NCBI GenBank assembly: GCA_022826155.1
Contig: JAJDVL010000047.1
Coordinates: forward strand, 30,206 to 94,205
Origin: Prochlorococcaceae cyanobacterium jk18x22bins.40
Lineage (GTDB): Bacteria > Cyanobacteriota > Cyanobacteriia > PCC-6307 > Cyanobiaceae
Reading direction: 5' to 3'
Length of the DNA: 64,000 bases
Part shown: in pieces, positions 54,839-64,000 of the stretch
Position numbering within the stretch: position 1 is the first letter of the stretch
Layout: each line of letters opens with the position of its first letter
The notes under the pieces: model-generated
The model's input: the letters and a program-made list of their open reading frames with translations, nothing else
What the model was told of the DNA's origin: nothing
Database searches by the model: none
Program-made: the position numbers and the translations under genes

Positions 54839-55397
54839 GAAAGCGTCTCAACGGGCCACCGCCCCCAGGAGAGACGACCCTTCTGGCAAGGCGTCCGGCA
54901 GGAAACGCAAATCCTGGTGGAGCAGCCCCTGGATCCCCCTGGGACACCTTGTGGCCGGCCTGGCCCTCTCCCTGGGGTTCCACGTGACGTTCCGGTTGTG
55001 GAATCAGACCAAGACCTACGAGCCCCTTGACCTCTCCCCACCCTTTGCCGCGAAACCCCTGCCCGGCACCAGTCTGGACAGTCTCATGCGCCGCTATGGA
55101 AGCCAACTGTCCCCGCTCTTGAATCCTACCCCCCCGCCAGGCCGTCCTGTGCCGCCTCCACTGGTGCTGACGCCGGATAGACCAGCGAACGACCCAGCCC
55201 CGGCTGTCACCACCCAGCCTACCCCTGAGCGCCGCGACGACGGACCTGCCCAGAACCAGCCCTCCCTTGCGGCGCCCCGGTTATCCGCCCCTGCTCTCCC
55301 CACCCCTGTGGAACCAACCGCCCCGGATCTCGCCATTCCTCCCCCTCCCCCGTCCTTCGGGGCGCCGCCACTCCCACCGCCTCCCCCTGCCCCTTGA
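54819..55397 (+). CDS. Proline-rich membrane-anchored protein, hypothetical
   Basis: A 192-residue protein: basic N-terminus (SGRKRKSWWSS), one membrane segment (LGHLVAGLALSLGFHVTF) and about 120 residues of Pro-rich sequence (PPPPSFGAPPLPPPPP at the end). The C-terminal half is probably disordered. The N-terminal start overlaps argJ. Not a recognised family; the next gene starts 26 bases later. Confidence 0.5.
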   Translation: MPTTPPEKASQRATAPRRDDPSGKASGRKRKSWWSSPWIPLGHLVAGLALSLGFHVTFRLWNQTKTYEPLDLSPPFAAKPLPGTSLDSLMRRYGSQLSPLLNPTPPPGRPVPPPLVLTPDRPANDPAPAVTTQPTPERRDDGPAQNQPSLAAPRLSAPALPTPVEPTAPDLAIPPPPPSFGAPPLPPPPPAP

Positions 55398-55423
55398 GGA
55401 GGGGCAACGCAGTTGCCGGTCCC

Positions 55424-55858
55424 ATGATTCAGACTGCAGGTCCTTGCGTTTCTGGTATGCCGTCAACGCGGATGCTGCTCCTGGCCACTGCAAGCCGGCT
55501 ACGATCCCGGATTCGCAGTGGTCTTGCGGATGCCACTGCCCAGGTTGTTACGGAGGCGGAGTTGGCGGCGCAGCACGTGCAACAGGAGTGGCAACTCTTC
55601 TGGCAGGAAGTCCAGTTGGAAGCGGAGCGGCTGGAGCGGCCAGGGGGGGGCGCGCCAGAGCCGGACCCATCGCCGTCCACCGCATCCCGACAGGTCCCTG
55701 CCGCAGACCAACAGCAGGACTCCGAAGGCGACAGACAGTCCCAGCCGGAGCCCGCCACCCGGAAACGGGCCAGCCCTGCCCAGGTGCAGGAGAGCATTGA
55801 TCAGTTGCGTGCCGAGGTGGCCGGCCTGAACCAGCGTCTTGAACAAAACACCCTGTGA
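55424..55858 (+). CDS. Short hypothetical protein with C-terminal coiled coil
   Basis: A 144-residue protein from ATG 55424: helical segment SRLRSRIRSGLADATAQVVTEAELAAQHVQQEWQLFWQEVQLEAERLE, a Ser/Pro/Gln-rich linker, and a terminal helix (VQESIDQLRAEVAGLNQRLEQN). It shares a start-stop overlap with the downstream UbiB gene (GTG at 55855), which suggests coupling. Unknown function. Confidence 0.55.
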   Translation: MIQTAGPCVSGMPSTRMLLLATASRLRSRIRSGLADATAQVVTEAELAAQHVQQEWQLFWQEVQLEAERLERPGGGAPEPDPSPSTASRQVPAADQQQDSEGDRQSQPEPATRKRASPAQVQESIDQLRAEVAGLNQRLEQNTL

Positions 55859-57546
55859 CGGCACGAAACGACAGCGGGGCACCCTGGCTCTGGCGGCAGC
55901 GGCGCATTGTCCGCATCTGGACGTTTGTCGCCCTGCTCCTGCTGCGGCTGTGGTGGGATCAGCAACCCTGGGTTGACCGTGGCCCCAACCGGGAGGACCG
56001 GCGACGGCGGCGGCAGCGACGGCGCGCCCAATGGCTGCTGCAGGAGCTCATCAGCATGGGTCCCACCTTCATCAAGCTGGGACAACTCCTCTCTGCCCGT
56101 CCCGACGTGTTGCCACCCGACTACGTGGCGCAGCTCAGCAAGCTGCAGGATCAGGTGCCCGCCTTCCCCTTCTCCCTGGCCCGGCAGTTGCTGCACGAGG
56201 AGTTGGGTGAGCGACTGAACCAGGTTGCCTCCATTGAGGAGACGCCCCTGGGTTCCGCTAGCCTGGCCCAGGTGCATGGGGCCCGCCTTGCGGATGGACG
56301 GGCCGTGGTGCTGAAACTGCAACGCCCCAATCTGGACCGGCTGTTCCGGTTGGATCTGGAGGTGATGCAGCAGGTGGCCCGGTTGTTGCAGCGTCATCCC
56401 CGTTGGGGCCGGGGCCGGGATTGGCCAGCCTTGGCGTTGCAATGCCGTCGGGTGTTGCTGCGGGAGCTGGATTTTGGTCTGGAAGCGGAATACGCAGCCC
56501 GTTTCCGGCAGCAATTCGCGGATGACCCCATGGTGCGGGTGCCGGCAGTGGTGTGGGAGCTTTGCAGCCGCCGCGTGCTGTGTCTGGACTATGTGCCCGG
56601 TCTGAAGATCACCGACCGTCAGGGATTGCTGGAGCGCGGCTTGAATCCCCGGGAGGTGGCCAGCCGTGGCTTGGGCAGCTACCTGCGCCAACTGGTGGTC
56701 TTCGGGTTTTTCCATGCGGATCCCCACCCGGGCAACCTGGCTGTGGCCCGGGACGGTGGCTTGATCTACTACGACTTCGGCATGATGGGCACCGTGTCCC
56801 CCCTGCTGCGGAGCCGTATCCGCCGCATGGTGACCTATGCCGCATCCCGGGATGCGGCCGGGCTCACCGAAGAATTGCAGCGGGTGGGCCTGCTGGCCAA
56901 GGGAATTGACCTGGGGCCTGTGCGGCGTCTGGTGCGGCTGATGCTCAAGGAAGTGCTCACCCCCCCCTTCTCCTCCCGTGTGTTGGAGAAGCTTTCCGGA
57001 GATATTTACGATCTGGTCTATGGCCAACCCTTTCGTCTGCCCCCGGATTTGATCTTCGTGCTGCGGGCCCTCTCCACCTTCGAGGGGGTTGGCCGCACCC
57101 TGGATCCGGATTTTACCCTGGTGGACATCGCCAAGCCCTACCTCATTCCTCTCATGAACAGTCAAGACAAGGACAGCCAAGGTGCCGGGACCAAGGTTTT
57201 TCTCAGTGGTCTCAGCCGCCAGGCGGCGGAAGTGGGCAGCCGTGCCCTGGGCATTCCGCGCCGCCTGGATGAAAGCCTGGCCCGGCTGGAGCAGGGAGAC
57301 CTGCAGGTGCAGGTGCGCTCCGGGGACAGTGAGCGCATTCTGCGCCGCCTGGTGCTGGCGCAGCAATCCAGTGGTCAAGCCATGCTTCTGGGGGGCCTGG
57401 CCATTGCCGCCGCCATCCTCTCCACCAGTCTGAGCGCTTCCCCCTGGCTGGCAGTGCTGCCCCTGGTGGCCATGGCGCCCGTGGTGAAGGGCTGGCTGCA
57501 AGCCAACCTGCGCCTGCGGCGGGAAGAGCGTCTGCCGGGAGGCTGA
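55855..57546 (+). CDS. ABC1/UbiB (AarF) family atypical kinase
   Basis: Membrane-associated protein kinase-like ATPase needed for quinone biosynthesis or lipid transport in relatives. 563 residues from GTG 55855: the KxGQ motif MGPTFIKLGQLLSARPDVLP, the catalytic loop GFFHADPHPGNLAVA, the DFG-like IYYDFGMMG and a C-terminal hydrophobic pair (MLLGGLAIAAAILSTS and WLAVLPLVAMAPVV). Start is at the end of the upstream gene. Cyanobacteria carry several paralogues. Confidence 0.9.
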   Translation: MTARNDSGAPWLWRQRRIVRIWTFVALLLLRLWWDQQPWVDRGPNREDRRRRRQRRRAQWLLQELISMGPTFIKLGQLLSARPDVLPPDYVAQLSKLQDQVPAFPFSLARQLLHEELGERLNQVASIEETPLGSASLAQVHGARLADGRAVVLKLQRPNLDRLFRLDLEVMQQVARLLQRHPRWGRGRDWPALALQCRRVLLRELDFGLEAEYAARFRQQFADDPMVRVPAVVWELCSRRVLCLDYVPGLKITDRQGLLERGLNPREVASRGLGSYLRQLVVFGFFHADPHPGNLAVARDGGLIYYDFGMMGTVSPLLRSRIRRMVTYAASRDAAGLTEELQRVGLLAKGIDLGPVRRLVRLMLKEVLTPPFSSRVLEKLSGDIYDLVYGQPFRLPPDLIFVLRALSTFEGVGRTLDPDFTLVDIAKPYLIPLMNSQDKDSQGAGTKVFLSGLSRQAAEVGSRALGIPRRLDESLARLEQGDLQVQVRSGDSERILRRLVLAQQSSGQAMLLGGLAIAAAILSTSLSASPWLAVLPLVAMAPVVKGWLQANLRLRREERLPGG

Positions 57547-57586
57547 GGGGCAGGGCAGAGGCGCGGCGCTCAGTGAAGTGAAGTGC

Positions 57587-58915
<1,329 letters not shown>

Positions 58916-58995
58916 TCAGCTTAGGGACTCCACTGGTGGCTGCCAACGGGATCACCACGGGTCGCTAGGTTGATGGGGTTGCCCCGCCGCCAGCC

Positions 58996-59763
58996 ATGAC
59001 AGTTCCTCCACCCCAACCTCCTGACCAGGTTTCGGCGGAACCCCCCTCCAGTTCAGCGCGGCTATTGCTGGTGGACGACGAGCCTGGTCTTCGCAAGGCC
59101 ACCCAGGCCTACCTGGAAGAGGAATCCTTTTGTGTGGAAACGGCCAATGACGGCGAAGAGGGTTGGGAGAAGGCTCAGCAACTGCTCCCCGATCTGGTGA
59201 TCAGTGACGTGATGATGCCCCGCCTGGATGGCTACGGGCTTCTGGCCCGGCTGCGGGAGGATGAACGGCTGGCGGGAACCCCCGTGGTATTTCTCACGGC
59301 CAAGGGCATGACCGCAGACCGCATTGCCGGTTTCGTGGCCGGTGTGGACGACTACATTCCCAAACCCTTTGATCCTGACGAGTTGGTGGCCCGGGTGCGC
59401 AGTGTGCTGGCCCGTCAGCAGCGGCTGCTGGCCGAAGCGGCCCGTTTTGCCGATGCCGACGTGGGCCAATTGGCCAAGCAGATCACCGAGATTCGCAGTC
59501 TTTTGGGACAAGGCGATCAAAGAAGTTCAGGCAAACCAGGCAGCCGTGGCGGCGGCGAAGCGCCCCAGCAGCAGTTCACGCCACGGGAAGCCAGTGTGCT
59601 CCAGTTGGTGGCGGAAGGGTTAATGAATAAACAAATTGCCAAGCAACTGGGCACCTCTATTCGCAACGTGGAAAAGTACGTGAGTCGTCTGTTTGGCAAA
59701 ACATCCACCTCCAGCCGCACGGAACTGGTGCGCTATGCGTTGGAACATCGTTTGGTGGATTGA
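58996..59763 (+). CDS. Response regulator, receiver plus LuxR-type HTH
   Basis: A 255-residue NarL/FixJ-style regulator. The receiver has DDE near residue 27 (LLLVDDEPGLRKATQ), the phospho-acceptor Asp in DLVISDVMMPRLDGYG and Lys in DYIPKPFDP; a linker of about 40 residues; then the HTH with FTPREASVLQLVAEGLMNKQIAKQLGTSIRNVEKY. It looks like a Ycf29-type cyanobacterial regulator. No sensor kinase is adjacent. Confidence 0.88.
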   Translation: MTVPPPQPPDQVSAEPPSSSARLLLVDDEPGLRKATQAYLEEESFCVETANDGEEGWEKAQQLLPDLVISDVMMPRLDGYGLLARLREDERLAGTPVVFLTAKGMTADRIAGFVAGVDDYIPKPFDPDELVARVRSVLARQQRLLAEAARFADADVGQLAKQITEIRSLLGQGDQRSSGKPGSRGGGEAPQQQFTPREASVLQLVAEGLMNKQIAKQLGTSIRNVEKYVSRLFGKTSTSSRTELVRYALEHRLVD

Positions 59764-60440
59764 CGGGGCCACAACTGACGTTCTCATGGTGGAACGGGAT
59801 CCCGTGGGGAGATAGGGATATGAATTCCGACCAGGGGAATTGACACGGGTGGGCCTTGTAGCTTAACCTGCTTGAGAAGTGTGCTGCAAGTGCGCCTCCC
59901 CCTCCCCCATGACTCCCCGCCGCCAGCAAACAGCCGACACCATGGACCAGGGAATTTTTCCCAGGCAGGGAAAACAGGCCACAACACAGGATCGCAATAT
60001 AAAGACACAATATAAAGAATTGTTAATTACCCCCCCCCCGAAAAATTTTGTAATATCCGGCTCCGCTTGATTGCATCTGCCCTGAACAGGGCGAGACGGC
60101 GGCGTAACCCCAGGTTGATCCTGGGGCAGGACCCGTCCGTCTTCTCAAACTCTCCACGTCACCACGCCCCGCACAAGCCAGGCCCATGGGCTGGTGGTGG
60201 TGAGCGCCTGAAAAACACCGTTCGCCGTCGTAACACCCCGTGCCAGCAGGCGCCAAAACCGGGGCCGCTGCTTTGCGTTTTGCCCCGCTCCCCCTCCTGC
60301 AGGGATCCGAATTCACCAACCCGGAGGCGCTGCCGCCATGGCCCCGGAGCAGCAACACCCGGCCTGACGGCCGCAATGATCTCTCCCCCCAACTCGTCCC
60401 CCCCTGGCGGCTGAAACCCGGCTCTCCTCTTCCTTTTGCC
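59764..60440. other. Long non-coding stretch at start of accessory cluster
   Basis: 677 bases between the response regulator and the coiled-coil gene. Contains a 12-base perfect palindrome ACGGGATCCCGT (59794-59805), an AT-rich part 59995-60065 around the C10 run (60030-60039), and an inverted repeat CCCCAGG/CCTGGGG (60108-60114 and 60120-60126, loop 5). No tRNA or convincing gene was seen; it may hold regulatory sites or remnants of insertions. Confidence 0.6.
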
Positions 60441-61061
60441 ATGACCCCAACTGACCCAAACGCACCCAGCATCCAGCCTGACAAGAGCAATTGGCTGCAG
60501 AGACGCTTGCGAAGCTGGTTTTTTGGAATACCCAAAGATCTCCCGGACGAGAGTATTAAACAGGCGATCAAAGAACTTAAGGCGTCTAATGCGCTTAACA
60601 AGATCGTAGAGAGTTTTGAGAACAATGATGTCGACCAGGCAAAACAAGAAGTTGAAGGAGCAGTAAAAGAAGCAAAGACTATAGTAGATAGCAAGAAAAC
60701 AGAATTTGTAGATATAGATGTTAAACAGGCAAAATCTGTAATTAGAAATCAGAAGACTGAAGTCAAGGAAGATGTTGAGAAAGCAAAAGAAGAAATTAAG
60801 GAAGAAGTTAAGGAAATAAGAGAAAGATATGAAGATTTGAGAAGTAAAATGGTTGTAGCTATTGCTCTTATTGTGGCGATTCCTTCAGCTTTGTTTTTAT
60901 TTTTGGATTTTGATTTTGGAAGCATTATGTCAATTCAGACGTTGATTAGACAAGTTGGAAGATTGGAAGAAAGGGTTGACAGGCTATACAAGCCAGCCGG
61001 GGAGGGCCAGCCTCCAACTGGTCCAGGCGTTTGTTCGGAGGAGGATTTCTTCTTTTGTTGA
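60441..61061 (+). CDS. Coiled-coil membrane protein with chimeric composition, hypothetical
   Basis: A 206-residue protein. The first 30 codons are GC-rich (native-looking), about codons 33-172 are AT-rich and encode a charged coiled coil (for example VEGAVKEAKTIVDSKK, EVKEDVEKAKEEIKEE) with a membrane segment (MVVAIALIVAIPSALFLFL), and the last 25 codons are GC-rich again (EGQPPTGPGVCSEEDFFFC). The mixture of codon use within one gene is its oddity. No family recognised. The ATG 60441 is chosen over upstream in-frame sequence that lies in the gap. Confidence 0.55.
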   Translation: MTPTDPNAPSIQPDKSNWLQRRLRSWFFGIPKDLPDESIKQAIKELKASNALNKIVESFENNDVDQAKQEVEGAVKEAKTIVDSKKTEFVDIDVKQAKSVIRNQKTEVKEDVEKAKEEIKEEVKEIRERYEDLRSKMVVAIALIVAIPSALFLFLDFDFGSIMSIQTLIRQVGRLEERVDRLYKPAGEGQPPTGPGVCSEEDFFFC

Positions 61062-61185
61062 CCGCCCCATAAAAGCCGACCCCCTCCCTGTTCCTCTCCA
61101 GCCTCTGCCCACTTGTCCTTACCTTGTGAAACCTCTAACCCTGTTAGCCGCCCCACAGAACCTGACGAACCGCCTCCTTCCCGCC

Positions 61186-61995
61186 ATGACCCTCCGTTCT
61201 TCCCCCTGCCTGAAGTCGCCCCCGCCACTGCCAAGCCCATGGGCCTCAACGCCAGTCCTGAAGGCGGCATCCTCCACCGCCCTGGCGCTTTCCGCCGCCG
61301 GCCTGGGGATGGCCCTCTGGAGCTTTACGCCCCCTGCCTGGGCCCATGCCAACCACTGCGCTACCATCAGGGGAACGGCCCTCACCACCGTGACGGCGGC
61401 CAAGCTGGTGGGGGTTCACCTTCACTGCTTGCGCATTGAAGACAATCCCCAATTGGAAACTATTGACTTTTCTGGTCTGTTACCTGCTTCTGGATTAATG
61501 CATCTCATCATTAGGAATAATAATAACCTGGGAGATATAGATCTTGCAGAAACAGTCAATTTGACACATCTTTGGATTGATAACAATGACGAATTGAAAA
61601 AAGTAAAATTTCCCAGCTCAAACAGCCTCGAATATTTGTATATTACTAATAATGACAAATTAGAGAAGAAAGATGCTGGATACTTATCAGATTTCTCTAG
61701 ATTGAATTGTCTGGTGATCAAAAATAATAATAATTTGACCCACATCAATTTTCCAGAATTACAAGTCTTAAAATGTTTAACAATTAGCAATAATAAATGT
61801 CTGGAGAGCATTAGCCTACCAAAGCTGTTCAGCGTCACCCGACTCCAGATTAATGACAATGCAACGCTGAAAGAGATTGATCTCTCCAAACTGGGCAATT
61901 ATATGCATTTTGATATTAGTGATAACGAAAAATTAGAGAAAGTTATCCTTCCTGAAAAGGTTAATGATTTCCCTGAGGAAGTTGATTCATCGTAG
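61186..61995 (+). CDS. Exported leucine-rich-repeat-like protein, hypothetical
   Basis: A 269-residue protein with a long signal peptide (TALALSAAGLGMALWSFTPPAWAHA) from ATG 61186. After residue 75 the body changes to AT-rich codons and to repeats of about 22 residues with the pattern L-x-x-L-x-I-x-x-N-x-x-L (LMHLIIRNNNNLGDIDLAETVNLTHLWIDNNDELKKV), like LRR or receptor L domains. Probably secreted or periplasmic, for protein binding. GC-rich leader and AT-rich body suggest capture of a foreign reading frame behind a resident export sequence. Confidence 0.6.
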   Translation: MTLRSSPCLKSPPPLPSPWASTPVLKAASSTALALSAAGLGMALWSFTPPAWAHANHCATIRGTALTTVTAAKLVGVHLHCLRIEDNPQLETIDFSGLLPASGLMHLIIRNNNNLGDIDLAETVNLTHLWIDNNDELKKVKFPSSNSLEYLYITNNDKLEKKDAGYLSDFSRLNCLVIKNNNNLTHINFPELQVLKCLTISNNKCLESISLPKLFSVTRLQINDNATLKEIDLSKLGNYMHFDISDNEKLEKVILPEKVNDFPEEVDSS

Positions 61996-62027
61996 CTTCC
62001 CTATGAAAGAAATAGCAGCCTGACGCC

Positions 62028-62083
62028 CCAAGCCCTGATCCCCTCTCATCCCCAATCTTTCTTTCTTCCAACTTACCCCAGCA
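62028..62083. repeat. Leader repeat copy 1, upstream of 62090 gene
   Basis: Begins with CCAAGCCCTGATC and ends with CCCCAGC, and resembles 62743-62796 in sequence and order, allowing short gaps. Both copies end a few bases before the ATG of an exported-protein gene, so this looks like a duplicated 5' leader. Confidence 0.7.
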
Positions 62084-62089
62084 TTTCCC

Positions 62090-62647
62090 ATGCGCCGCTT
62101 TTCCCTCCTTCCCCAGCTCCTGGCCACTCCTCTTCTGGCTGGTTCCCTCTTTCTCGCCCCTGCCGGTATGGCGAACCCACATCAGAGATCAAGTCAGCAC
62201 AACTGGATTTCCAATGCCATTCCACTGCTTCTTGAACCTAGTAATACATTATCCTTGCTAGGAGTTGGACTTGCTACTCTACTGCTTGCATCAATAGCAA
62301 TGTTAAGAAAAGAAAATCTGAAGAAGACTGATGAATTAAACAATTTATCTGCTTCAATTAAAACGCTAGAAACTCAAATAAGTAGAATCGATCATAATCT
62401 AAGTGATTATGATAACAAATCATCTGCTTCAACTAAAAGACTAGAAACTCAAATAAGTAGAATCGATGATAATCTAAGTGATTATGATAACAAATCATCT
62501 GCTTCAACTAAAAGGCTAGAAACTCAAACAAATAAAATAAATAGGAATCTAAATGATTATATCGTACAACAAAAAATTAGAAATTTAAGAGATGAACTAG
62601 AAGTAAGGCGAAAATCCAGAGGAAGGCAAGAGCTAAGAAAACCCTGA
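62090..62647 (+). CDS. Exported coiled-coil repeat protein, hypothetical
   Basis: A 185-residue protein with a GC-rich signal peptide (LLATPLLAGSLFLAPAGMA) from ATG 62090, then an AT-rich body with a membrane segment (LSLLGVGLATLLLASIAML) and three tandem 25-residue repeats, each near SASTKRLETQISRIDDNLSD and about 90 percent alike at the protein level. Ends with a charged Arg-rich tail. Its role may be a surface or periplasmic filament; function unknown. Confidence 0.55.
   Translation: MRRFSLLPQLLATPLLAGSLFLAPAGMANPHQRSSQHNWISNAIPLLLEPSNTLSLLGVGLATLLLASIAMLRKENLKKTDELNNLSASIKTLETQISRIDHNLSDYDNKSSASTKRLETQISRIDDNLSDYDNKSSASTKRLETQTNKINRNLNDYIVQQKIRNLRDELEVRRKSRGRQELRKP
62348..62572. repeat. 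75-bp tandem coding repeat, three copies
   Basis: Repeats start at 62348, 62423 and 62498 (period 75 exactly), within the 62090 gene. The last copy is the most diverged. Near identity at DNA level points to recent expansion. Confidence 0.9.
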
Positions 62648-62742
62648 ACACCATCACAGCAAGTCCATGGCAGACACTCCCCTCCCACAGCAGAGGACAT
62701 GTTGCCTTGCTTCCGTCAGGGGAAATCGATCCCCCTAACCCT

Positions 62743-62796
62743 CCAAGCCCTGATCTCTCTCATTCCCAACCTTCCTTTCTTCTGATTCACCCCAGC
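62743..62796. repeat. Leader repeat copy 2, upstream of 62798 gene
   Basis: Matches copy 1 at 62028-62083: CCAAGCCCTGATC, CTCTCATTCCCAA-like and CTTTCTTC parts in the same order, ending CACCCCAGC next to the ATG. Suggests gene duplication or recombination of leader regions. Confidence 0.7.
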
Positions 62797-62797
62797 C

Positions 62798-64000
62798 ATG
62801 CCCTTCAAAACACCGTTCCGCCACGTCCCTTGCCTGCCAAAACCTACTCCCCTTCCCCCCACCCGTGGGACAGGGGCCTCTCCTGCTCCTGAACTCCAAT
62901 CCTCTCCCACACATATCCCCCAACACACACCCTGGGGTGCTCTCCTCTCCCTCTCTGCCACAACTCTCTCTGCTCTCCTGCTCCTCGCTCCCGCTTCTCC
63001 TGCTTGGGCACAATCATCACAACGTTGTACCGCAGATGTGGTGGGAAGGGGCTCCTTAACCAACGTGAGGGATGATCCTTCCGATGATCCAGTATCGAGG
63101 GGAAGATGTACATCTTTACATCTTTATCAATCTATAAAGGTGGAGCAGCCTGACGGTGATACCTATGAATATCTAAGTAGCCTGTCGGGGGGGATCTTCA
63201 GGGGGTTCAATAATATACGAACTCTCGATATATCAAGCAACAGGCTAGTCAGACTGCCGGAGGGGATCTTCAGGGGACTCAATAATCTACAAATTCTCTA
63301 TCTGTCTGGCAATGATCTAAGCAGCCTGCCGGAGGGGATCTTCAGCGGGCTCAATGATCTACAAATTCTCGATCTGGATTACAATGATCTAAGCAGCCTG
63401 CCGGAGGGGATCTTCAGCGGGCTCAATGAGCTAGATGACCTTGATCTGAGTAACAATAATCTAAGCAGCCTGCCGGAGGGGATCTTCAGCGGGCTCAATG
63501 ATCTAGATTACCTTTTTCTGAGTAACAATAATCTAAGCTGCCTGCCGACCTTGCCATCGAGTTTACGATATCTCTATGTTGATGGTGATGATATAAACGA
63601 TATAGATGACCATGGCCTGCCAACCTGTGGAGCAGAGCCAGAGGAGGAGCCCATGGAGGAAGAAAACGGCACTCCCATCGTAGAAAACAGTTCCTTCTCT
63701 GGCACACGTCAGGTGAGGCTGGATATCCATAACCGTCCGACTCGAACATTTAATCTCGATAACCACTTCAGTGACCCTGACGGGGATGCACTCTCCTACA
63801 GTGCAACCAGCAGCCATCCTGACATTGTTAGAACAGCGGTTAGCGGCAATACACTGACTATCGCCGCCATCGGAAACACATTCCGCATTATAACCATTAC
63901 AGTAACCGCAGACGACGGGAAGGGAGGCACGGTTAGCACCAGCTTCGACGCCACTGTGAGCAACCAGGAGGCGGCAGATAAGGAGATAGAACTTCTCCAG
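62798..64000 (+). CDS. Exported LRR protein with cadherin-like domain, 3' end beyond window
   Basis: Open from ATG 62798 to the window end, 401 codons. A Pro-rich N-terminal part and signal peptide (TTLSALLLLAPASPAWA) lead to a Cys-containing segment and then six LRR units of 24 residues (L-x-x-L-P-x-G-I-F-x-G-L-N-x-L, for example LSSLPEGIFSGLNDLQILDL) between about codons 126 and 265. A short cap with Cys pairs follows, then an acidic linker and a cadherin or Ig-like beta domain (DNHFSDPDGDALSYSATS and ITVTADDGKGGT). LRR plus beta-sandwich proteins of this sort are typical eukaryotic-like symbiosis factors in sponge symbionts. Target unknown. Confidence 0.75.
   Translation, partial: MPFKTPFRHVPCLPKPTPLPPTRGTGASPAPELQSSPTHIPQHTPWGALLSLSATTLSALLLLAPASPAWAQSSQRCTADVVGRGSLTNVRDDPSDDPVSRGRCTSLHLYQSIKVEQPDGDTYEYLSSLSGGIFRGFNNIRTLDISSNRLVRLPEGIFRGLNNLQILYLSGNDLSSLPEGIFSGLNDLQILDLDYNDLSSLPEGIFSGLNELDDLDLSNNNLSSLPEGIFSGLNDLDYLFLSNNNLSCLPTLPSSLRYLYVDGDDINDIDDHGLPTCGAEPEEEPMEEENGTPIVENSSFSGTRQVRLDIHNRPTRTFNLDNHFSDPDGDALSYSATSSHPDIVRTAVSGNTLTIAAIGNTFRIITITVTADDGKGGTVSTSFDATVSNQEAADKEIELLQ
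63173..63604. repeat. Six phased 72-bp LRR coding repeats
   Basis: Homologous positions of CTAAGC-like starts are 63173, 63245, 63317, 63389, 63461 and 63533, spaced exactly 72 bases. Copies three to five differ in only a few bases. Confidence 0.9.

Noticed and set aside
59794..59805. Palindrome as a terminator of the response regulator gene
   Set aside because: It has no loop and no T run after it, so it is a poor intrinsic terminator; it may be chance or a restriction-type site.
59851..59885. Possible tRNA-like sequence (TTGTAGCTTAACC)
   Set aside because: No acceptor stem, anticodon loop or TTCGA-type T-loop could be folded around it.
63173..63604. Six 72-bp repeats considered as CRISPR or satellite DNA
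   Set aside because: They are in frame and encode regular LRR units of 24 residues within one open frame.

Overview
The window looks like the chromosome of a marine picocyanobacterium of the Synechococcus/Prochlorococcus type. The evidence is gene content and order: a divergent pair of lysA-cdaA-uppS-bioB against clpC, then ndhD-scpA-sugar nucleotidyltransferase-metF-LuxR, ndk-thiO-gatB-coaE-argJ, coaD-flavin reductase-uvrC, and NDH-1 subunit 4. The GC-rich core, large exported leucine-rich-repeat proteins, HicAB, a type III methyltransferase and foreign AT-rich islands fit a sponge-associated lineage such as Candidatus Synechococcus spongiarum. That name is inference from content; no 16S rRNA or other marker is present. 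I recognised no tRNA, rRNA or CRISPR array.

Layout. 1-2800: accessory edge with a partial type III DNA methyltransferase (GC-rich N-terminal half, AT-rich specificity half), a HicAB-like pair and a small membrane ORF. 2840-20100: core genes for lipoate, biotin, undecaprenyl phosphate, c-di-AMP, lysine, ClpC, NDH-1, ScpA, MetF, photolyase and FolK. 20200-23260: an AT-rich island bounded by an imperfect inverted repeat and GC-rich repeat blocks. It carries the C-terminal part of a protein-primed family B DNA polymerase and a surface lipoprotein gene whose signal peptide and body are separated by a run of 15 G, a probable phase switch in the OFF state. 23260-35670: core genes (DapF, cysteine desulfurase-like, DacB, DivIVA-like, CoaD, UvrC, MurD). 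35839-37499: two-gene ATPase/TOPRIM-like module of lower GC, a defence candidate. 37847-59763: core metabolism and cell envelope (SelO, Ald, GlyQ, TpiA, FolP, DapB, Ndk, ThiO, GatB, CoaE, ArgJ, UbiB, Eno, response regulator). 59764-64000: accessory cluster of exported or membrane proteins in which GC-rich leaders are joined to AT-rich bodies, with 75-bp and 72-bp coding repeats, ending in an open LRR plus cadherin-like protein.

How the genes work together. lysA, cdaA, uppS, murD, dacB, dapB and dapF all serve peptidoglycan synthesis and its lipid carrier, and cdaA in that run suggests co-expression of c-di-AMP signalling with wall supply. lipA, bioB, folK, folP, thiO and coaD/coaE are cofactor genes. 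The three accessory regions (1-2800, 20200-23260, 59764-64000) plus the ATPase/TOPRIM pair carry DNA modification, toxin-antitoxin, mobile-element and surface functions expected at a phage or host interface.
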